DNA from: Verrucomicrobiia bacterium
Lineage (GTDB): Bacteria > Verrucomicrobiota > Verrucomicrobiia > Opitutales > Cerasicoccaceae
NCBI GenBank assembly: GCA_030425485.1
Contig: JAUIAM010000001.1
Location: forward strand, 124,001 to 188,000
DNA length: 64,000 nucleotides
Direction of reading: 5' to 3'
In this document: in pieces, positions 26,718 to 36,565 of the stretch
Numbering within the stretch: position 1 is the first letter of the stretch
Layout: the number at the start of each line of letters is the position of its first letter
The notes under the pieces: generated by a model
Told to the model about the DNA's origin: nothing
Database searches by the model: none
The model's input: the letters and a program-made list of their open reading frames with translations, nothing else
Made by a program: the position numbers and the translations under genes

Positions 26718-28562
26718 TTATGCCTCGATGGGCGGACGGGGCTTACTCGGGGCGAAAAAGCCGAGTCCGATCAGCACGAGCTGTGAACCCGCAAAGATCA
26801 TGAGCCAGACGAATGCCTTGTCCATGAAGCCGTAGGAATGCAGCCCGATACCGAGCATGTTGGTGCCAAACCAGGCCCACGCGGTCATGATGTTCCCGGC
26901 GATAGCCAACTGCATAAAACCCGTTTCCCGGCACACGCCGCCTATGCGGGCATGGAGCATGAGCGCGCACCACAGCACGATCATGAGCGCGCCGTTTTCC
27001 TTGGGGTCCCAGCCCCAGAAACGGCCCCAGCTCTGGTCGGCCCAGATGCCGCCCAGCATCGTTCCCACAAAGGAGAAAACCAGCCCGAAGCAGGTGATGC
27101 CGTAGGCCATGCGGTAGAGAGTACGCCCATTTTTATCCAGGCGACCGGGGCAGAGGCGCCAGTTGACATAGAGCACGCCCAGGAATCCGGCCAGGAACAT
27201 GGCCGAATAGCCCGCCGTGATGATGACCACGTGGGTGGCTAGCCAGAAGTTGGAGTCGAGCACGGCCTGCATCATTTCCAGCGTGTCGCCGGTCTTGGCC
27301 AGGTTGTGGGCGATGATGAGGGTGAGCAGGCCGACCAGCCCGGAGGTGAAGCTGCCGATGCCGTTGCGGAATATTCGCTCCAGAATGAGCCCGAGGACAA
27401 CGGCACCCCAGCCGACGAAGATGGCCGAGGAGTAGAGGTTGGTCACCGGGGGGCGGTCCTGAATGTACATGCGGGCAAGGAGCCCAAAGGTGTGCACGAT
27501 GAAGGCCAGGATGAGCACCCAGAAGGCTGCACGCTGGAACGACTGCGGGAGCACCAGAAAACTAAGCGCAGCGAGGATGAAGACGAAGATGTAGAGAATC
27601 CACGCGCGCAGGAAGGGCTCGAACTGGTTAAAGAACTGTTCGAAGGCGATCTTGCCCAGATTGGCGTGCGGGTCGAGTTGGGCGTGGAGCGAGGCCAGGG
27701 CGGCGTTAAAGCGCTCGGGGTCAGCCTGTCGCCAGGCAACGGTCAGCTCAGCATAGTCGAGCACGACGGGATCGACCTCACCTGTTTCCTGCGTGTGCAG
27801 AAGGGCTTCGCCCACATTGATCCAGTCGTGGATTTCTTCCTGCTCAGCCGTACGCGGGGGCACGATGCTAAAATACGCATTATTGGCCAGCTCCTCGTAG
27901 CGCGGAGCAAAGCGCACGTACTCGGCTAGCACGCGCCAGTCCGCGGGGGCGTCAGCAGCATAGTTGTCAGCGGCCTGCTTGCCCGGGATGGCGATCGTGG
28001 CCCACTCGGCATACTGCTCGGGAAGCGTGTCCAGGTCTTGGGCGGGGTGGAGCACTCCGCCGAGTTGGTAGTAGAGTGTGAGGGCCTGATAGAGTTTAAA
28101 AAGCTGCTTCTCGTAAGGGGTGCGCAGCTCGGGCTGTTCGTTGATCTTGGACGTTTGCTCGCGGATGGTCTCAAAGTGGGGGCGCAGTTCATCAAAGGAG
28201 AAGTACTTCTGGTCGCCCTGCTGCCAGCCGAAGAGCCCGAGCACCTGATCGTGATCGATGCGGAACACGCGCATTTGCTCGGCGGCTTCGGGGTTGAAGC
28301 TCATTGTCATGAACCAGACGATGGCGCTGGTGGTTTCACCGTCCGGGAGGAGGGCGGTCTGACGCCCGCGCATGATAAGCAGGCTGTTGCGTACGACAGA
28401 GTCGATGGGCAGGATACGGCCACCGGCCTGGACGGGGAGCTCGGCGAAGCTCTCGATGTCAAAGGGCGTGTCGTACTTAGCCGGGCGCATGCCGGAGACG
28501 ACGATGAGCATGCCCACTAGCAGGCAGACGAGGGGAATGGCGTTGCGGGTCAGGAAGCTCAT
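26718..28562 (-). CDS. ccsA: Cytochrome c biogenesis protein CcsA/ResC (system II)
   Basis: 614 residues. An N-terminal helix and a long periplasmic region (about 30-310) precede eight C-terminal helices. The tryptophan-rich haem-handling motif WGRFWGWDPKENGALM with conserved neighbouring His residues is present near 510-550. With ResB it forms the haem channel and synthetase that attaches haem to c-type apocytochromes outside the membrane. The start overlaps the resB stop by four bases. The large extra periplasmic domain is longer than in classical CcsA and is seen in Bacteroidetes/Verrucomicrobia-type proteins. Confidence 0.9.
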   Translation of the reverse strand: MSFLTRNAIPLVCLLVGMLIVVSGMRPAKYDTPFDIESFAELPVQAGGRILPIDSVVRNSLLIMRGRQTALLPDGETTSAIVWFMTMSFNPEAAEQMRVFRIDHDQVLGLFGWQQGDQKYFSFDELRPHFETIREQTSKINEQPELRTPYEKQLFKLYQALTLYYQLGGVLHPAQDLDTLPEQYAEWATIAIPGKQAADNYAADAPADWRVLAEYVRFAPRYEELANNAYFSIVPPRTAEQEEIHDWINVGEALLHTQETGEVDPVVLDYAELTVAWRQADPERFNAALASLHAQLDPHANLGKIAFEQFFNQFEPFLRAWILYIFVFILAALSFLVLPQSFQRAAFWVLILAFIVHTFGLLARMYIQDRPPVTNLYSSAIFVGWGAVVLGLILERIFRNGIGSFTSGLVGLLTLIIAHNLAKTGDTLEMMQAVLDSNFWLATHVVIITAGYSAMFLAGFLGVLYVNWRLCPGRLDKNGRTLYRMAYGITCFGLVFSFVGTMLGGIWADQSWGRFWGWDPKENGALMIVLWCALMLHARIGGVCRETGFMQLAIAGNIMTAWAWFGTNMLGIGLHSYGFMDKAFVWLMIFAGSQLVLIGLGFFAPSKPRPPIEA

Positions 28563-29767
28563 GCTGAGGCCTTTTTCATGCGATTGGTGAATGCGCTAAG
28601 GCTGATTAAAAACTGGACGCACATGCCGATGCCGACGATGGCCACGGCGTAGTAGGGGAGTTGCCAGACGGGATTCTCGACGACCTGAAAGATGGTCCAC
28701 GGGATGCCGTCTCGGGTCTGCTCTGCGGCGAGGAAGCTAGCCTGGAAAAAGGTATAACCTCCGTGGCGCAGGGGGTGGTTCATGTAGACGAGCGCGGGCT
28801 GGGTGGAGGTCTCACCGGGGGTGATGATCTGGATGTCGCTGGAAAAATTCTTAGGAATCTCGGTGCCGGGATAGACGTCGTGGCTGAACTTGTCCAACTG
28901 GAGGGTAAAGGGCATGTAGATGCGCTTTTGGCGGAGCATCAGTTCGTAGGTTTTGCCCTTGAGCTCAAAGGCCTGCGGAGGGATGCCGGGCTGGTCCATG
29001 AAGTCGGACACCAGCCAGGTGCCAAGCGACCCCTCGGGCGTAACGAGTTCAACGATAGCGGTGGGGTTGTTACGCTCATCATCGGAGGAGACGGAGGGCT
29101 TCTCTACGGCGAACATGCCCATGCGCTGGGCGGCGCCGCGGTTGGCCCGGGGCTCGGGACCGGTCGGGTTTTGCATCTTCGAGGCGAGCATGGCGTTGGG
29201 CATGAAGTCGATGACGCGCACTTCAAGGCCCAACTCCGGCAGGGCGACCGTGTTGCCATCCTTCAGCAGGCTGCCCGGTATGCTGGTCAGCTCGTCGTAG
29301 TCGGGGTGGGAGTGGTCGATGAGGACGAGCTCGTTATCATGGAAACTGGTGGCAAAGTTGCTCGTGCTGCCCTGCTTGATGCCCATGCGGCTCTCTTCCT
29401 GAAACGCACTGATGAGGAAGCCGCTGACCAGCAGGAGGACGACGCCGAAGTGCGTGATGGCGATACCGATACGGTTCCAGCGCGGGCGAAAGTAGCGGAA
29501 GTGTGCGCATACGAGGTTGATGACCAGCAGGATGCCGAGGGTGAACCCGCCGGGCAGGGGGAGGTGTATCCAGCGCAGGGTTTCTCCGGCGGGCCATTCC
29601 AGCGGGTACTGCCAGAAGACGTAAAAGCTCTCAAAGTAGCGGGCCTGTGTCTCGTGGATGCCAAAGTGGACTTGGGCCAGCGTGCCGAAGAATACCAGCA
29701 CGAGGCTAAGCCCGAGGAGCCAGACCGTCAGCTTGAGCGAACTGAAAAAACGAAACAGGGCCATCAT
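28559..29767 (-). CDS. resB: Cytochrome c biogenesis protein ResB (system II)
   Basis: 402 residues. Three N-terminal helices with FFSSLKLTVWLLGLSLVLVFFGTLAQV, the ResB start, a large periplasmic domain (about 130-360) and a C-terminal helix. Partner of CcsA in haem delivery. Overlaps ccsA and the upstream lipoprotein gene by four bases each, so the three are translationally coupled. Confidence 0.88.
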   Translation of the reverse strand: MMALFRFFSSLKLTVWLLGLSLVLVFFGTLAQVHFGIHETQARYFESFYVFWQYPLEWPAGETLRWIHLPLPGGFTLGILLVINLVCAHFRYFRPRWNRIGIAITHFGVVLLLVSGFLISAFQEESRMGIKQGSTSNFATSFHDNELVLIDHSHPDYDELTSIPGSLLKDGNTVALPELGLEVRVIDFMPNAMLASKMQNPTGPEPRANRGAAQRMGMFAVEKPSVSSDDERNNPTAIVELVTPEGSLGTWLVSDFMDQPGIPPQAFELKGKTYELMLRQKRIYMPFTLQLDKFSHDVYPGTEIPKNFSSDIQIITPGETSTQPALVYMNHPLRHGGYTFFQASFLAAEQTRDGIPWTIFQVVENPVWQLPYYAVAIVGIGMCVQFLISLSAFTNRMKKASA

Positions 29768-30417
29768 TCCGGGAAGCGGGTGGAGTTGACAAATGCGGTA
29801 AAGGTCGCCGTCTGGGCCTGAACAGTGTCCGTGGGGCCCATCATTTTGAAAAACCAGGTCGAGCCCTGTACCGGGATGATGGCCGCAAGGATGCTCTGGT
29901 TGCGGGGGCCGTGGAGCAGGACGGTATAGCCCGCGGCGTTGGCGGCCTTAATCGGGCGTTGGGTCATGATGGTGTCGAGCTGGCCCTGAGTCATGGCTTC
30001 GAGGCCGATTTGGCCGCACCAACGGTTGATGTTGGCCAGATTTCCGCCGCCACCACCGCCGAGCGGGAGCACGCTGATGTCTGCCGTGCCTCCGGCGTCC
30101 GTCACGAGCCAACTGCCCTTACGCATTTGGCCCAGAGGCTGCGCTTGCCAGTTCGCGGGAGCGGTCCAGGTAGGGGTGTCAAAGGCGGCTGACTGCTCCG
30201 CCATGCCGGGCATGACGGTCATGCCTTGCTGAGCGGGTGCCGTGCTGGGAGTTGCCGGAGTGGCGGGTGCTACCGGGGCATTCGCCGCAGAGGCAGGCTC
30301 CTGATGGACCTTGGGGATCCGGTAAGTGGTGGGTTTTTCCTCTGCGCAGCCAGTGCCCAGCCAAAGCACGAGCAAGCCCAGGCCCGCGAGGGGGAGTAAG
30401 TTTGAATAGATCCGCAT
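29764..30417 (-). CDS. Lipoprotein upstream of resB
   Basis: 217 residues from ATG 30417. Lipobox WLGTGC, a Pro/Ala-rich linker (about 28-60), then a globular part containing WQAQPLGQMRKGSW and a C-terminal FVNSTRFPE. No named family. Because it is the first gene of the resB-ccsA unit it may assist cytochrome c maturation, but this rests on position only. Confidence 0.7.
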   Translation of the reverse strand: MRIYSNLLPLAGLGLLVLWLGTGCAEEKPTTYRIPKVHQEPASAANAPVAPATPATPSTAPAQQGMTVMPGMAEQSAAFDTPTWTAPANWQAQPLGQMRKGSWLVTDAGGTADISVLPLGGGGGGNLANINRWCGQIGLEAMTQGQLDTIMTQRPIKAANAAGYTVLLHGPRNQSILAAIIPVQGSTWFFKMMGPTDTVQAQTATFTAFVNSTRFPE

Positions 30418-30571
30418 GATACAAGAACCAAGTGGCACACCATTCGCATTCATCGCGCCCCGTCAAGGCAAACCGGGATTGCTTACCGGGGCTAATGGCT
30501 CCGATAAGGAGCCGTTATCTCGTCCAAATGTATCCTTCGCGTTTGCGAAACGGAGCACGGTGGTTTGAGTC

Positions 30572-31300
30572 ATGGCCATGCATGTCACTGTTCTGCAGCA
30601 CGTACCGTTTGAGTGGATTGGGAGCATGGAGCCCTGGCTGCGGGAGCGTGGGGCCAGCATCACGACAATCCGCCTGTGGGAGGAACGTACGCTGCCCACG
30701 CCGGAGGTGTCCGACCTGATTGTCGTCATGGGCGGCCCCATGAGCGTGAACGACGAGGCCGCGCACCCCTGGCTGGTGGCGGAAAAGGCCTTTCTGCGCG
30801 AGGTGATCGCGGCAGGTGTACCGATGCTGGGCGTTTGTCTCGGGGCACAGCTCATCGCCAGCGCGCTGGGGGCGTGGGTGGGGTCCAATCCGCAAAAAGA
30901 GATTGGCTGGTTTCCGATTCGGGCGACGCAGCCTGGAAGCGAGGGGGCGGCGTCCAAGATTTTCGACGGTGCGAGCCGCTTTGCCTTTCCGGCGTCGGTC
31001 GAAGTTTTCCACTGGCACGGAGAAACCTTTGACTTACCGCCGGGGGCGGTGCGGCTGGCCGAGAGCGCGGCGTGTGAAAATCAGGCCTTTCAGCTCGGCC
31101 AGCATGTCATCGGGATGCAGTTCCATCTGGAGACGACGCCCGACACTGCCGATGACCTGATCGAACACTGCGGCGACGAGCTCGTCCCCGGGCCGTACAT
31201 TCAAACAGCCGTGGCAATGCGCGCCACCCCTGCAGCCTCCTACGCCGCGATCAACACCCTTTGCGGCGAGGTGCTGGCCTACGTGCTGGGTGAACGCTGA
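30572..31300 (+). CDS. Class I glutamine amidotransferase-like protein
   Basis: 242 residues. Nucleophile elbow GVCLGAQ at about 91-97, oxyanion segment MGGPMSV near 53, and the catalytic His in GMQFHLETT near 185, followed by an acidic residue. This matches stand-alone GATase1-like proteins (often misnamed GMP synthase glutaminase), which hydrolyse glutamine or gamma-glutamyl compounds. Monocistronic, divergent from the lipoprotein gene. Confidence 0.8.
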   Translation: MAMHVTVLQHVPFEWIGSMEPWLRERGASITTIRLWEERTLPTPEVSDLIVVMGGPMSVNDEAAHPWLVAEKAFLREVIAAGVPMLGVCLGAQLIASALGAWVGSNPQKEIGWFPIRATQPGSEGAASKIFDGASRFAFPASVEVFHWHGETFDLPPGAVRLAESAACENQAFQLGQHVIGMQFHLETTPDTADDLIEHCGDELVPGPYIQTAVAMRATPAASYAAINTLCGEVLAYVLGER

Positions 31301-31361
31301 GGGCTACCATCGTGTCTAAGATCGTGATCCAAGGGGCACAGGTGCAGGACTCTGTCCTTCC

Positions 31362-32465
31362 TTATGCCCCGGTCTTGAAGACGGTCACGTCGCCGTCCTT
31401 GAAGACGTATTCCTTGCCTTCGAGGCGGTACTTGCCGGCGTCGCGGGCGGCCGAGATGGAACCGGCGGCGATGAGATCGTTGTAGGAAACGACTTCGGCC
31501 TTGATGAATTTCTTTTCAAAATCAGTGTGGATGACTGCGGCGCACTGAGGGGCCTTCATGCCGAGGGTAAAGGTCCAGGCACGGGTTTCCTTCTCCCCCG
31601 TGGTGAAGTAGCTGGCCAGTCCGAGCAGGGCGTAGGCCTCACGGATGAGGCGGTTGCAACCGCTGTCTTCGATGCCGAGCGCGCCGAGGTATTCCTTGGC
31701 CTCGTCGGCCGGGAGTTCGCCCAGTTCTTCCTCCACGCGGGCGCAAATCGGGCAGTAGCCCGCGCCGTGGTGCTCGGCGGCCCAGGCGGCGACCTTTTTC
31801 ACGAGGGGGTGGTTGTCTGCGTCGGCCAGCTCCTCTTCCTTTACGTTGCAGGCGTAGAGGACTTTTTTGGCCGACATGAGATTGTAGTACTTGATCTGGG
31901 TGCGCTCGTCGTCGCTGAGCTCCATCGTGATGACGGGTTTACCCTCGCCGGTGTGCTCGACGATTTTCTGGAGCAGGGCGCTGTGGGCCTGAGCTTCCTT
32001 GTCGCCGCTCTTGGCCTTCTTAGCCCAGGTGTTAACCTGCCGCTCAGCGCTTTCTAGGTCGGCCAGGATGAGCTCGGTGTTGATGATCTCAATGTCGCGC
32101 ACGGGGTCGACGCCGCCCATGTTGTGGATGACGTCGTCGTCCTCGAAGCAGCGCACGACGTGGACGATGGCGTCCACCTCGCGAATATTGGCCAGAAACT
32201 TGTTGCCCAAGCCTTCGCCCTTGCTGGCACCTTCGACCAGCCCGGCGATGTCGACAAACTCGATTGCGGCGGGGATGATAGTCTGTGTGCCACCGATCTT
32301 GGCCAGTGGGGCGAGACGGGCGTCCGGCACCTCGACGACGCCGACGTTGGGCTCGATAGTGCAGAACGGGTAGTTCGCAGCTTCGGCCTTGCGTGTGCGC
32401 GTAAGGGCGTTGAAGAGGGTGCTTTTGCCCACGTTGGGCAGTCCGACGATACCGGCTTGGAGCAT
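31362..32465 (-). CDS. ychF: Obg-like ATPase YchF
   Basis: 367 residues from ATG 32465, matching the usual length; the open frame extends upstream to 32609 without homology. G1 motif GLPNVGKST, switch/G3 [17 protein letters not shown] and a variant G4 that favours ATP in this family, plus a C-terminal TGS domain (about 280-365). YchF binds ribosomes and is linked to stress and translational quality control. Divergent from the GreA/B-like gene, with 136 bases between starts. Confidence 0.95.
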   Translation of the reverse strand: MLQAGIVGLPNVGKSTLFNALTRTRKAEAANYPFCTIEPNVGVVEVPDARLAPLAKIGGTQTIIPAAIEFVDIAGLVEGASKGEGLGNKFLANIREVDAIVHVVRCFEDDDVIHNMGGVDPVRDIEIINTELILADLESAERQVNTWAKKAKSGDKEAQAHSALLQKIVEHTGEGKPVITMELSDDERTQIKYYNLMSAKKVLYACNVKEEELADADNHPLVKKVAAWAAEHHGAGYCPICARVEEELGELPADEAKEYLGALGIEDSGCNRLIREAYALLGLASYFTTGEKETRAWTFTLGMKAPQCAAVIHTDFEKKFIKAEVVSYNDLIAAGSISAARDAGKYRLEGKEYVFKDGDVTVFKTGA

Positions 32466-32601
32466 GATCTTAGTAAACTGAAGTTTGGGTAAACCGATAG
32501 CATTAGTGGGAAAAGTACCCCGACGCCAAGCGGGAAAAGGATTTACGGGTGCAGATTCTTTTTTGCTTTCGCTTCCAGCGGTTTCGTTTTCAGCTAGTGG
32601 G

Positions 32602-33072
32602 ATGAACAAAACCGAAGTCTACGAGGCGCTGCTGGCCCAGATGAAGCACGAGCTGGAATCTGCCGTAGGGGCGTCGCGTGAGGCGGCGGACTACGCGACC
32701 AATGAGGAGTCCCGGGCGGAGTCGAAGTACGACACGCAGGGGCTGGAGGCGTCTTACCTGGCCGCTGGGCAGGCCTCGCAGGCACGGGCCTTGGCGGAGG
32801 CGGTTAACCAACTGGAGGGCATGCGCGGTGAGCTCTGTGCGCCTCGGGAGAGCGTTTTGCGCGGTGCGCTGGTGCAGTGCAGTCTGGGACGGTTCAAGGA
32901 GTGGTTTTTCCTCTCGCCGGTAGGCGGTGGCGAGACGCTCGACGTGGACGGCACGGAGGTGACGGTTATCACGGCGCATTCACCCATCGGCGAAGCCATC
33001 ACCGGCAAGGCGACTGGTGCGGAGTTCAAGCTCCCCAACGGTGCCCCAGGTAAGATCACCAGGGTCGTTTGA
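32602..33072 (+). CDS. GreA/GreB C-terminal-domain protein
   Basis: 156 residues from ATG 32602. N-terminal helical region with YATNEESRAESKYDTQGLEASYLAAGQ, then an FKBP-like beta domain with VDGTEVTVITAHSPIGEAITGKATGAEFKLPNG, the typical GreA/GreB C-terminus. The coiled coil is short, so it is not a canonical GreA; it probably contacts RNA polymerase's secondary channel region or acts like Rnk. Name withheld. Confidence 0.65.
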   Translation: MNKTEVYEALLAQMKHELESAVGASREAADYATNEESRAESKYDTQGLEASYLAAGQASQARALAEAVNQLEGMRGELCAPRESVLRGALVQCSLGRFKEWFFLSPVGGGETLDVDGTEVTVITAHSPIGEAITGKATGAEFKLPNGAPGKITRVV

Positions 33073-33117
33073 GCGGCTCGAAGACACGGGCGAGTGTGCC
33101 GTTGGCCAAGTTCTTTG

Positions 33118-33180
33118 CCTAGGCTTTGGGGTGCATAGCCCCCAAAATCTATAGCAAGCATTTCGATAACACAGCCTAGG
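33118..33180. repeat. Short dispersed repeat, copy 2
   Basis: Matches 8471-8528 (see there). This copy has matching ends, GCCTAGGCT on the left and AGCCTAGG on the right, and its right CTAG is shared with the adjacent 165-bp element, as if two small elements landed at the same CTAG. Confidence 0.6.
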
Positions 33181-33340
33181 CCGTGTTTTCAAATTCATCA
33201 AGGTCGGTAGAAAAGGGTCTTTTCGCGTCTTTTTCCGTTTTCTCAGTTCATGAATCTGGATTCACACCACTTCGAAAGCCGAAAAAATCCTCAAAATTAC
33301 CTCTTTTTCCCTCGTTTCTTAATTTGAAAACACGGCCTAG
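33176..33340. mobile_element. 165-bp inverted-repeat element (MITE-like), copy 1
   Basis: Perfect 20-base terminal inverted repeats (CTAGGCCGTGTTTTCAAATT at 33176-33195 and its complement at 33321-33340) enclose about 125 bases with no coding potential. The interior equals that of the copy at 43151. It sits between convergent genes and its right CTAG supplies the TAG stop of the EmrB-type gene. Miniature elements moved by an IS with CTAG-type targets (as in the IS5 family) are a possible source. Confidence 0.8.
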
Positions 33341-34917
33341 TGCTTGGCGGCGGCGGGTTTGCCGGGGTCGGGGCGCTTGCGCATGAGCAGCATCAGCGGG
33401 ATGACGCAGGCCAGGCTGATCCCAAACAGGGCGAAGATGCGTTCAAAGGCCAGGCTGCTGGCCCAGCCGTCGGTGATGATCTCGATGGCCTTGAGCGACC
33501 ACAGGTCGGCCGTGTCGGCGGCGACGCCTTCGTCGAGGAAGTAACGCTTGAGGTTGCTCATGGCCACGATGGAGGCCGGGTCGTCGGGTTCGACCGCGTT
33601 GCCGAGCACGTTCTGGAAATTGGCCTGTACCTGGCCCAGCACCGTCGCGGCAATCACGATGCCCACACCGCTGCCAAACTGACGGGTCAGGTTGAGCAGT
33701 CCGCAGGCGTTAGCCTGCTGTTCGGGTCGGAGGTCGGCCACTGCGAGAGCATTGAGCGGGACAAAGATCACGCCGAGCCCGATCCCCCGCAGGAGGAAGG
33801 GCAGGTACAGGTCGGCCTTGGGCGTATCGACGCTAAAATAGCTGTACTTGTACATGGCGAAGAAGAAGATGCCCAAGCCGACCAAGATCAGGACGTAGGG
33901 ATTGACCCGGTGGGCGACCTTGCCCGCGATGTACATGCTGATCCCTGTGCCTGCCGCCACCGGGAACATAATCATCCCCGTTTCAAAGGCCGAGAAGCCC
34001 ATCAAGTCGATGAGCAGCATCGGGGTGACAAAGACGATGGCCAGCGTACAGAGTGCCTGCATGAAGCTAAAAATGCAGCAGGCCGTGAATTGCAGGTTCT
34101 TCAGGATGCGCAGGTCCACCACGGGGTAGGGGACGTTGAGCTCGCGGATGACAAACATGATGAAGCTCGAAACACAGAGAAAGGACAGAATCCAGCCGCG
34201 TTCAAGGAAGCCCCAGGGCAGGCTTTGCTGCTGGACCAGAATATACTGCAACGAGCCGATGGCAAAGGTAAGCAGGAGCAGCCCCTGAATATCCATCTTC
34301 TTGACCTTTTCCTTGTACTTGGTGTCTGGGACGACCAGCGCGACACAGACCACCGCGATGATGCCAAAGGGCACCGAGACATAGAAAATCCACGGCCAGG
34401 AAAGGATGCCCGTAATGTAGCCGCCGATCGCCGGTCCCATGGCCGGGCCCACCATCAAACCCAGCCCCCACAGCGACATGGCGCGGGCGTGCTCCCGGGG
34501 CGGAAAGACCTCGTAGATGATGGCCTGCGCGGTGGCCACAAGCGCGCCACCACCGATGCCCTGCATGACGCGCCAGAAGACGATTTCCCCCAGCGAGCCG
34601 GAGAGGCCGCACATCAGGCTGGAGATGGTAAAGAGAATGAGCGAGCCGTTGAAGTAGCGCTTGCGGCCAAAGAGCTGGGCCAGCCACCCGGTCATCGGAA
34701 TAATGATGACGTTGGCCAGGAGGTAGCCGTTGGACACCCAGCTGATCTGTTCCAGGCTGGCGTCGAGATTCCCCATCATGTCGGGTAGGGACACGGTGAT
34801 GATGCTCGCGTCGAGCCCTTCGAGGAAGGAGGCGAGCGTGACCACGGCCACGATAAGGTAGCGCAGCGGATGTCCTTCCTGCTGGGCGGCGGAGTCGTCC
34901 TGTGCGGGTGCGGCCAT
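33337..34917 (-). CDS. DHA2-family multidrug efflux MFS transporter (EmrB-like)
   Basis: 526 residues with 14 predicted membrane helices. The start region (TLASFLEGLDASIITVSLPDMMGNL), motif A-like GWLAQLFGRKRYF and motif C GPAMGPAIGGY are typical of the EmrB/QacA group of proton-driven exporters. It follows the HlyD-type adaptor gene by 21 bases, so the two should form an EmrAB-like pump. Its stop codon is formed by the end of the neighbouring inverted-repeat element. Confidence 0.9.
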   Translation of the reverse strand: MAAPAQDDSAAQQEGHPLRYLIVAVVTLASFLEGLDASIITVSLPDMMGNLDASLEQISWVSNGYLLANVIIIPMTGWLAQLFGRKRYFNGSLILFTISSLMCGLSGSLGEIVFWRVMQGIGGGALVATAQAIIYEVFPPREHARAMSLWGLGLMVGPAMGPAIGGYITGILSWPWIFYVSVPFGIIAVVCVALVVPDTKYKEKVKKMDIQGLLLLTFAIGSLQYILVQQQSLPWGFLERGWILSFLCVSSFIMFVIRELNVPYPVVDLRILKNLQFTACCIFSFMQALCTLAIVFVTPMLLIDLMGFSAFETGMIMFPVAAGTGISMYIAGKVAHRVNPYVLILVGLGIFFFAMYKYSYFSVDTPKADLYLPFLLRGIGLGVIFVPLNALAVADLRPEQQANACGLLNLTRQFGSGVGIVIAATVLGQVQANFQNVLGNAVEPDDPASIVAMSNLKRYFLDEGVAADTADLWSLKAIEIITDGWASSLAFERIFALFGISLACVIPLMLLMRKRPDPGKPAAAKH

Positions 34918-34938
34918 GCGGGTAAAAACGTGCGTGGA

Positions 34939-36411
34939 CTACTGTCCGTCGGTACCGACCGAGCCGGGGTCAGCTTTCTCCATGACCCGTTTCAGGTTCT
35001 CCTGCTTCACGCTCTCACTATTTGGGGGCTGCGGCGCAGCGGTGGGCGGAGTCGTGTTTGTGCCGGCAGGGGCGGTCGGCGCGGGCGACTTGGCCTCGCT
35101 TGCAGCGGTGGCTGTTGCACCCTCGGGCTTTGCTGGCACGGGTGTGGTCGTGGTCTTGGCCGTTTCGGTGACATAGGACTTCGACTGCGGCAAAGCACTG
35201 GCGGATGCGTCGCTGGAGGTCGCTGCTTTCGAGGTGTCGGCTGCCTTTTGCTCGTTCGCCTTAGCCTGCGCAAGCTTTTGTTTAACCGCGCGCCACTCCT
35301 GGACGACCTTGTCCTCGTCGTTGAGCGGATCGGTCAGGATAGTGACGTTTGCGCTCATGCCTGGGAGCATGCGGGCCTTGTTGGTTTCTTCGAGGATGCG
35401 GATGCGTACCGGGATAAGGGCCTCGGTTTTGATAAAGTTGCCGGTGGCGTTGTTTTTCGGGATGAGGGCAAACTCCGATCCGGCGGCGGGGCTGATGCTC
35501 TCCACCTCGCCGTAAAAGGTTTCGCCGGTGAAGGCGTCCAGCTTGATAATAACAGGGTAGCCGATCAGGATGCGTTCGATCTGGCTTTCTTTGATGTTGG
35601 CCGTGATCCAGACGTCCGAGAGCGAGATGACGGACATGAGGTACTGGCTGGACTGAACGAGCACGCCGGTGCTGATGTTCTTCTGGGCCACGTAGCCGTC
35701 GATGGGGCTTTTAATAACCGTATTGGCCAGTCGGAGCTTGGCCTGGGCGAGCTCGGCCTTGGCCTGATTCAAATTGTAGCCGACAAGCTTTTGGTTGGCC
35801 TGCTCCTCGACGAGTTGCTTGTCCGCCAGGAGGGCCTGCTTTTCGAGGGTGTTGATCTTGGCCTCAAGCTCGGTTACCTGATTTTGGGCGCGGTTAAAAT
35901 CGGACTGGACGAAGCCTGGCTTGTCCTTGCGCTTTTCCAGCTCGCTGACCACGTCCTTGGCGTCGGCAAGGTCGCTGCGGGCTTGGTCGAGCTGGGCGTT
36001 GATAACCTGCTGGCTAGCCTCTGCACTCTGGAGCTGTGCGCTGGAGAGCCCGGGCTGGGTGCCGCTGCCGATCTTGGCCTGCAGGAGGTTAAAGTTGGCC
36101 TGCGCGCGGTCGACCTGCCACTGGTAGTACTCGTTGTCGAGTTGGACGAGGGCCTGGTCCTGGCTGACCTTGTCGTTCTCATTGACCTCAATGGTCTGGA
36201 CGTAGCCCTGCTCGGGGGAGAAAATCTTGACGATCAGGCTGTTGACCTGGGCGTTGTCGGTAGCGATGCGGTTTTTTTCGTGCTGCCACTCGACGTAGGC
36301 AAACCACCCGAAGCCGACGGCTCCCAGGATGACCAACGGCCACAGCAGCTTGGCGACGAGAGGGTGGAGATGCGCTTTAGGCTTGGTTTCGGGCGATTTT
36401 TCCTCACTCAT
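34939..36411 (-). CDS. HlyD/EmrA-type membrane fusion protein
   Basis: 490 residues. One N-terminal membrane helix (about 20-45), lipoyl-like halves (VNSLIVKIFSPEQGYVQTI and VIKSPIDGYVAQKNISTGV) around a long coiled coil (about 85-220), a beta-barrel domain, and an unusual Pro/Ala/Thr-rich C-terminal tail of about 110 residues. It links the inner-membrane exporter to the outer membrane. First gene of the efflux operon. Confidence 0.9.
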   Translation of the reverse strand: MSEEKSPETKPKAHLHPLVAKLLWPLVILGAVGFGWFAYVEWQHEKNRIATDNAQVNSLIVKIFSPEQGYVQTIEVNENDKVSQDQALVQLDNEYYQWQVDRAQANFNLLQAKIGSGTQPGLSSAQLQSAEASQQVINAQLDQARSDLADAKDVVSELEKRKDKPGFVQSDFNRAQNQVTELEAKINTLEKQALLADKQLVEEQANQKLVGYNLNQAKAELAQAKLRLANTVIKSPIDGYVAQKNISTGVLVQSSQYLMSVISLSDVWITANIKESQIERILIGYPVIIKLDAFTGETFYGEVESISPAAGSEFALIPKNNATGNFIKTEALIPVRIRILEETNKARMLPGMSANVTILTDPLNDEDKVVQEWRAVKQKLAQAKANEQKAADTSKAATSSDASASALPQSKSYVTETAKTTTTPVPAKPEGATATAASEAKSPAPTAPAGTNTTPPTAAPQPPNSESVKQENLKRVMEKADPGSVGTDGQ

Positions 36412-36490
36412 GACGCACTAGGCATGCGAGTTTCCGGCCAATTGAGCAACAATCTTTATTAAAGTTGTGTTTTTTGGCCAAAACTTGGGG

Positions 36491-36523
36491 TTGACAGGGG
36501 ACAAAAAAAGCCCTTTTGTCTCC
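36491..36523 (+). promoter_or_regulatory. TTGACA box and hairpin in the rpsP leader region
   Basis: TTGACA at 36491-36496 is followed by a 9-of-10-bp hairpin (GGGGACAAAA ... TTTTGTCTCC, 36497-36523). A TATAAC at 36534 is too far for a standard -10 with that box. The hairpin may be a leader element of the ribosomal protein operon or a remnant terminator; I cannot decide. Confidence 0.35.
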
Positions 36524-36565
36524 AGCTTTTCTTTATAACACCGCAGACAGGAACACACACTTTAC

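Noticed and set aside
33340-36462. Long plus-strand open frames opposite the EmrAB-type genes
   Set aside because: They mirror the minus-strand genes codon for codon in a GC-rich region, give His/Gly-rich low-complexity proteins and have no ribosome sites.
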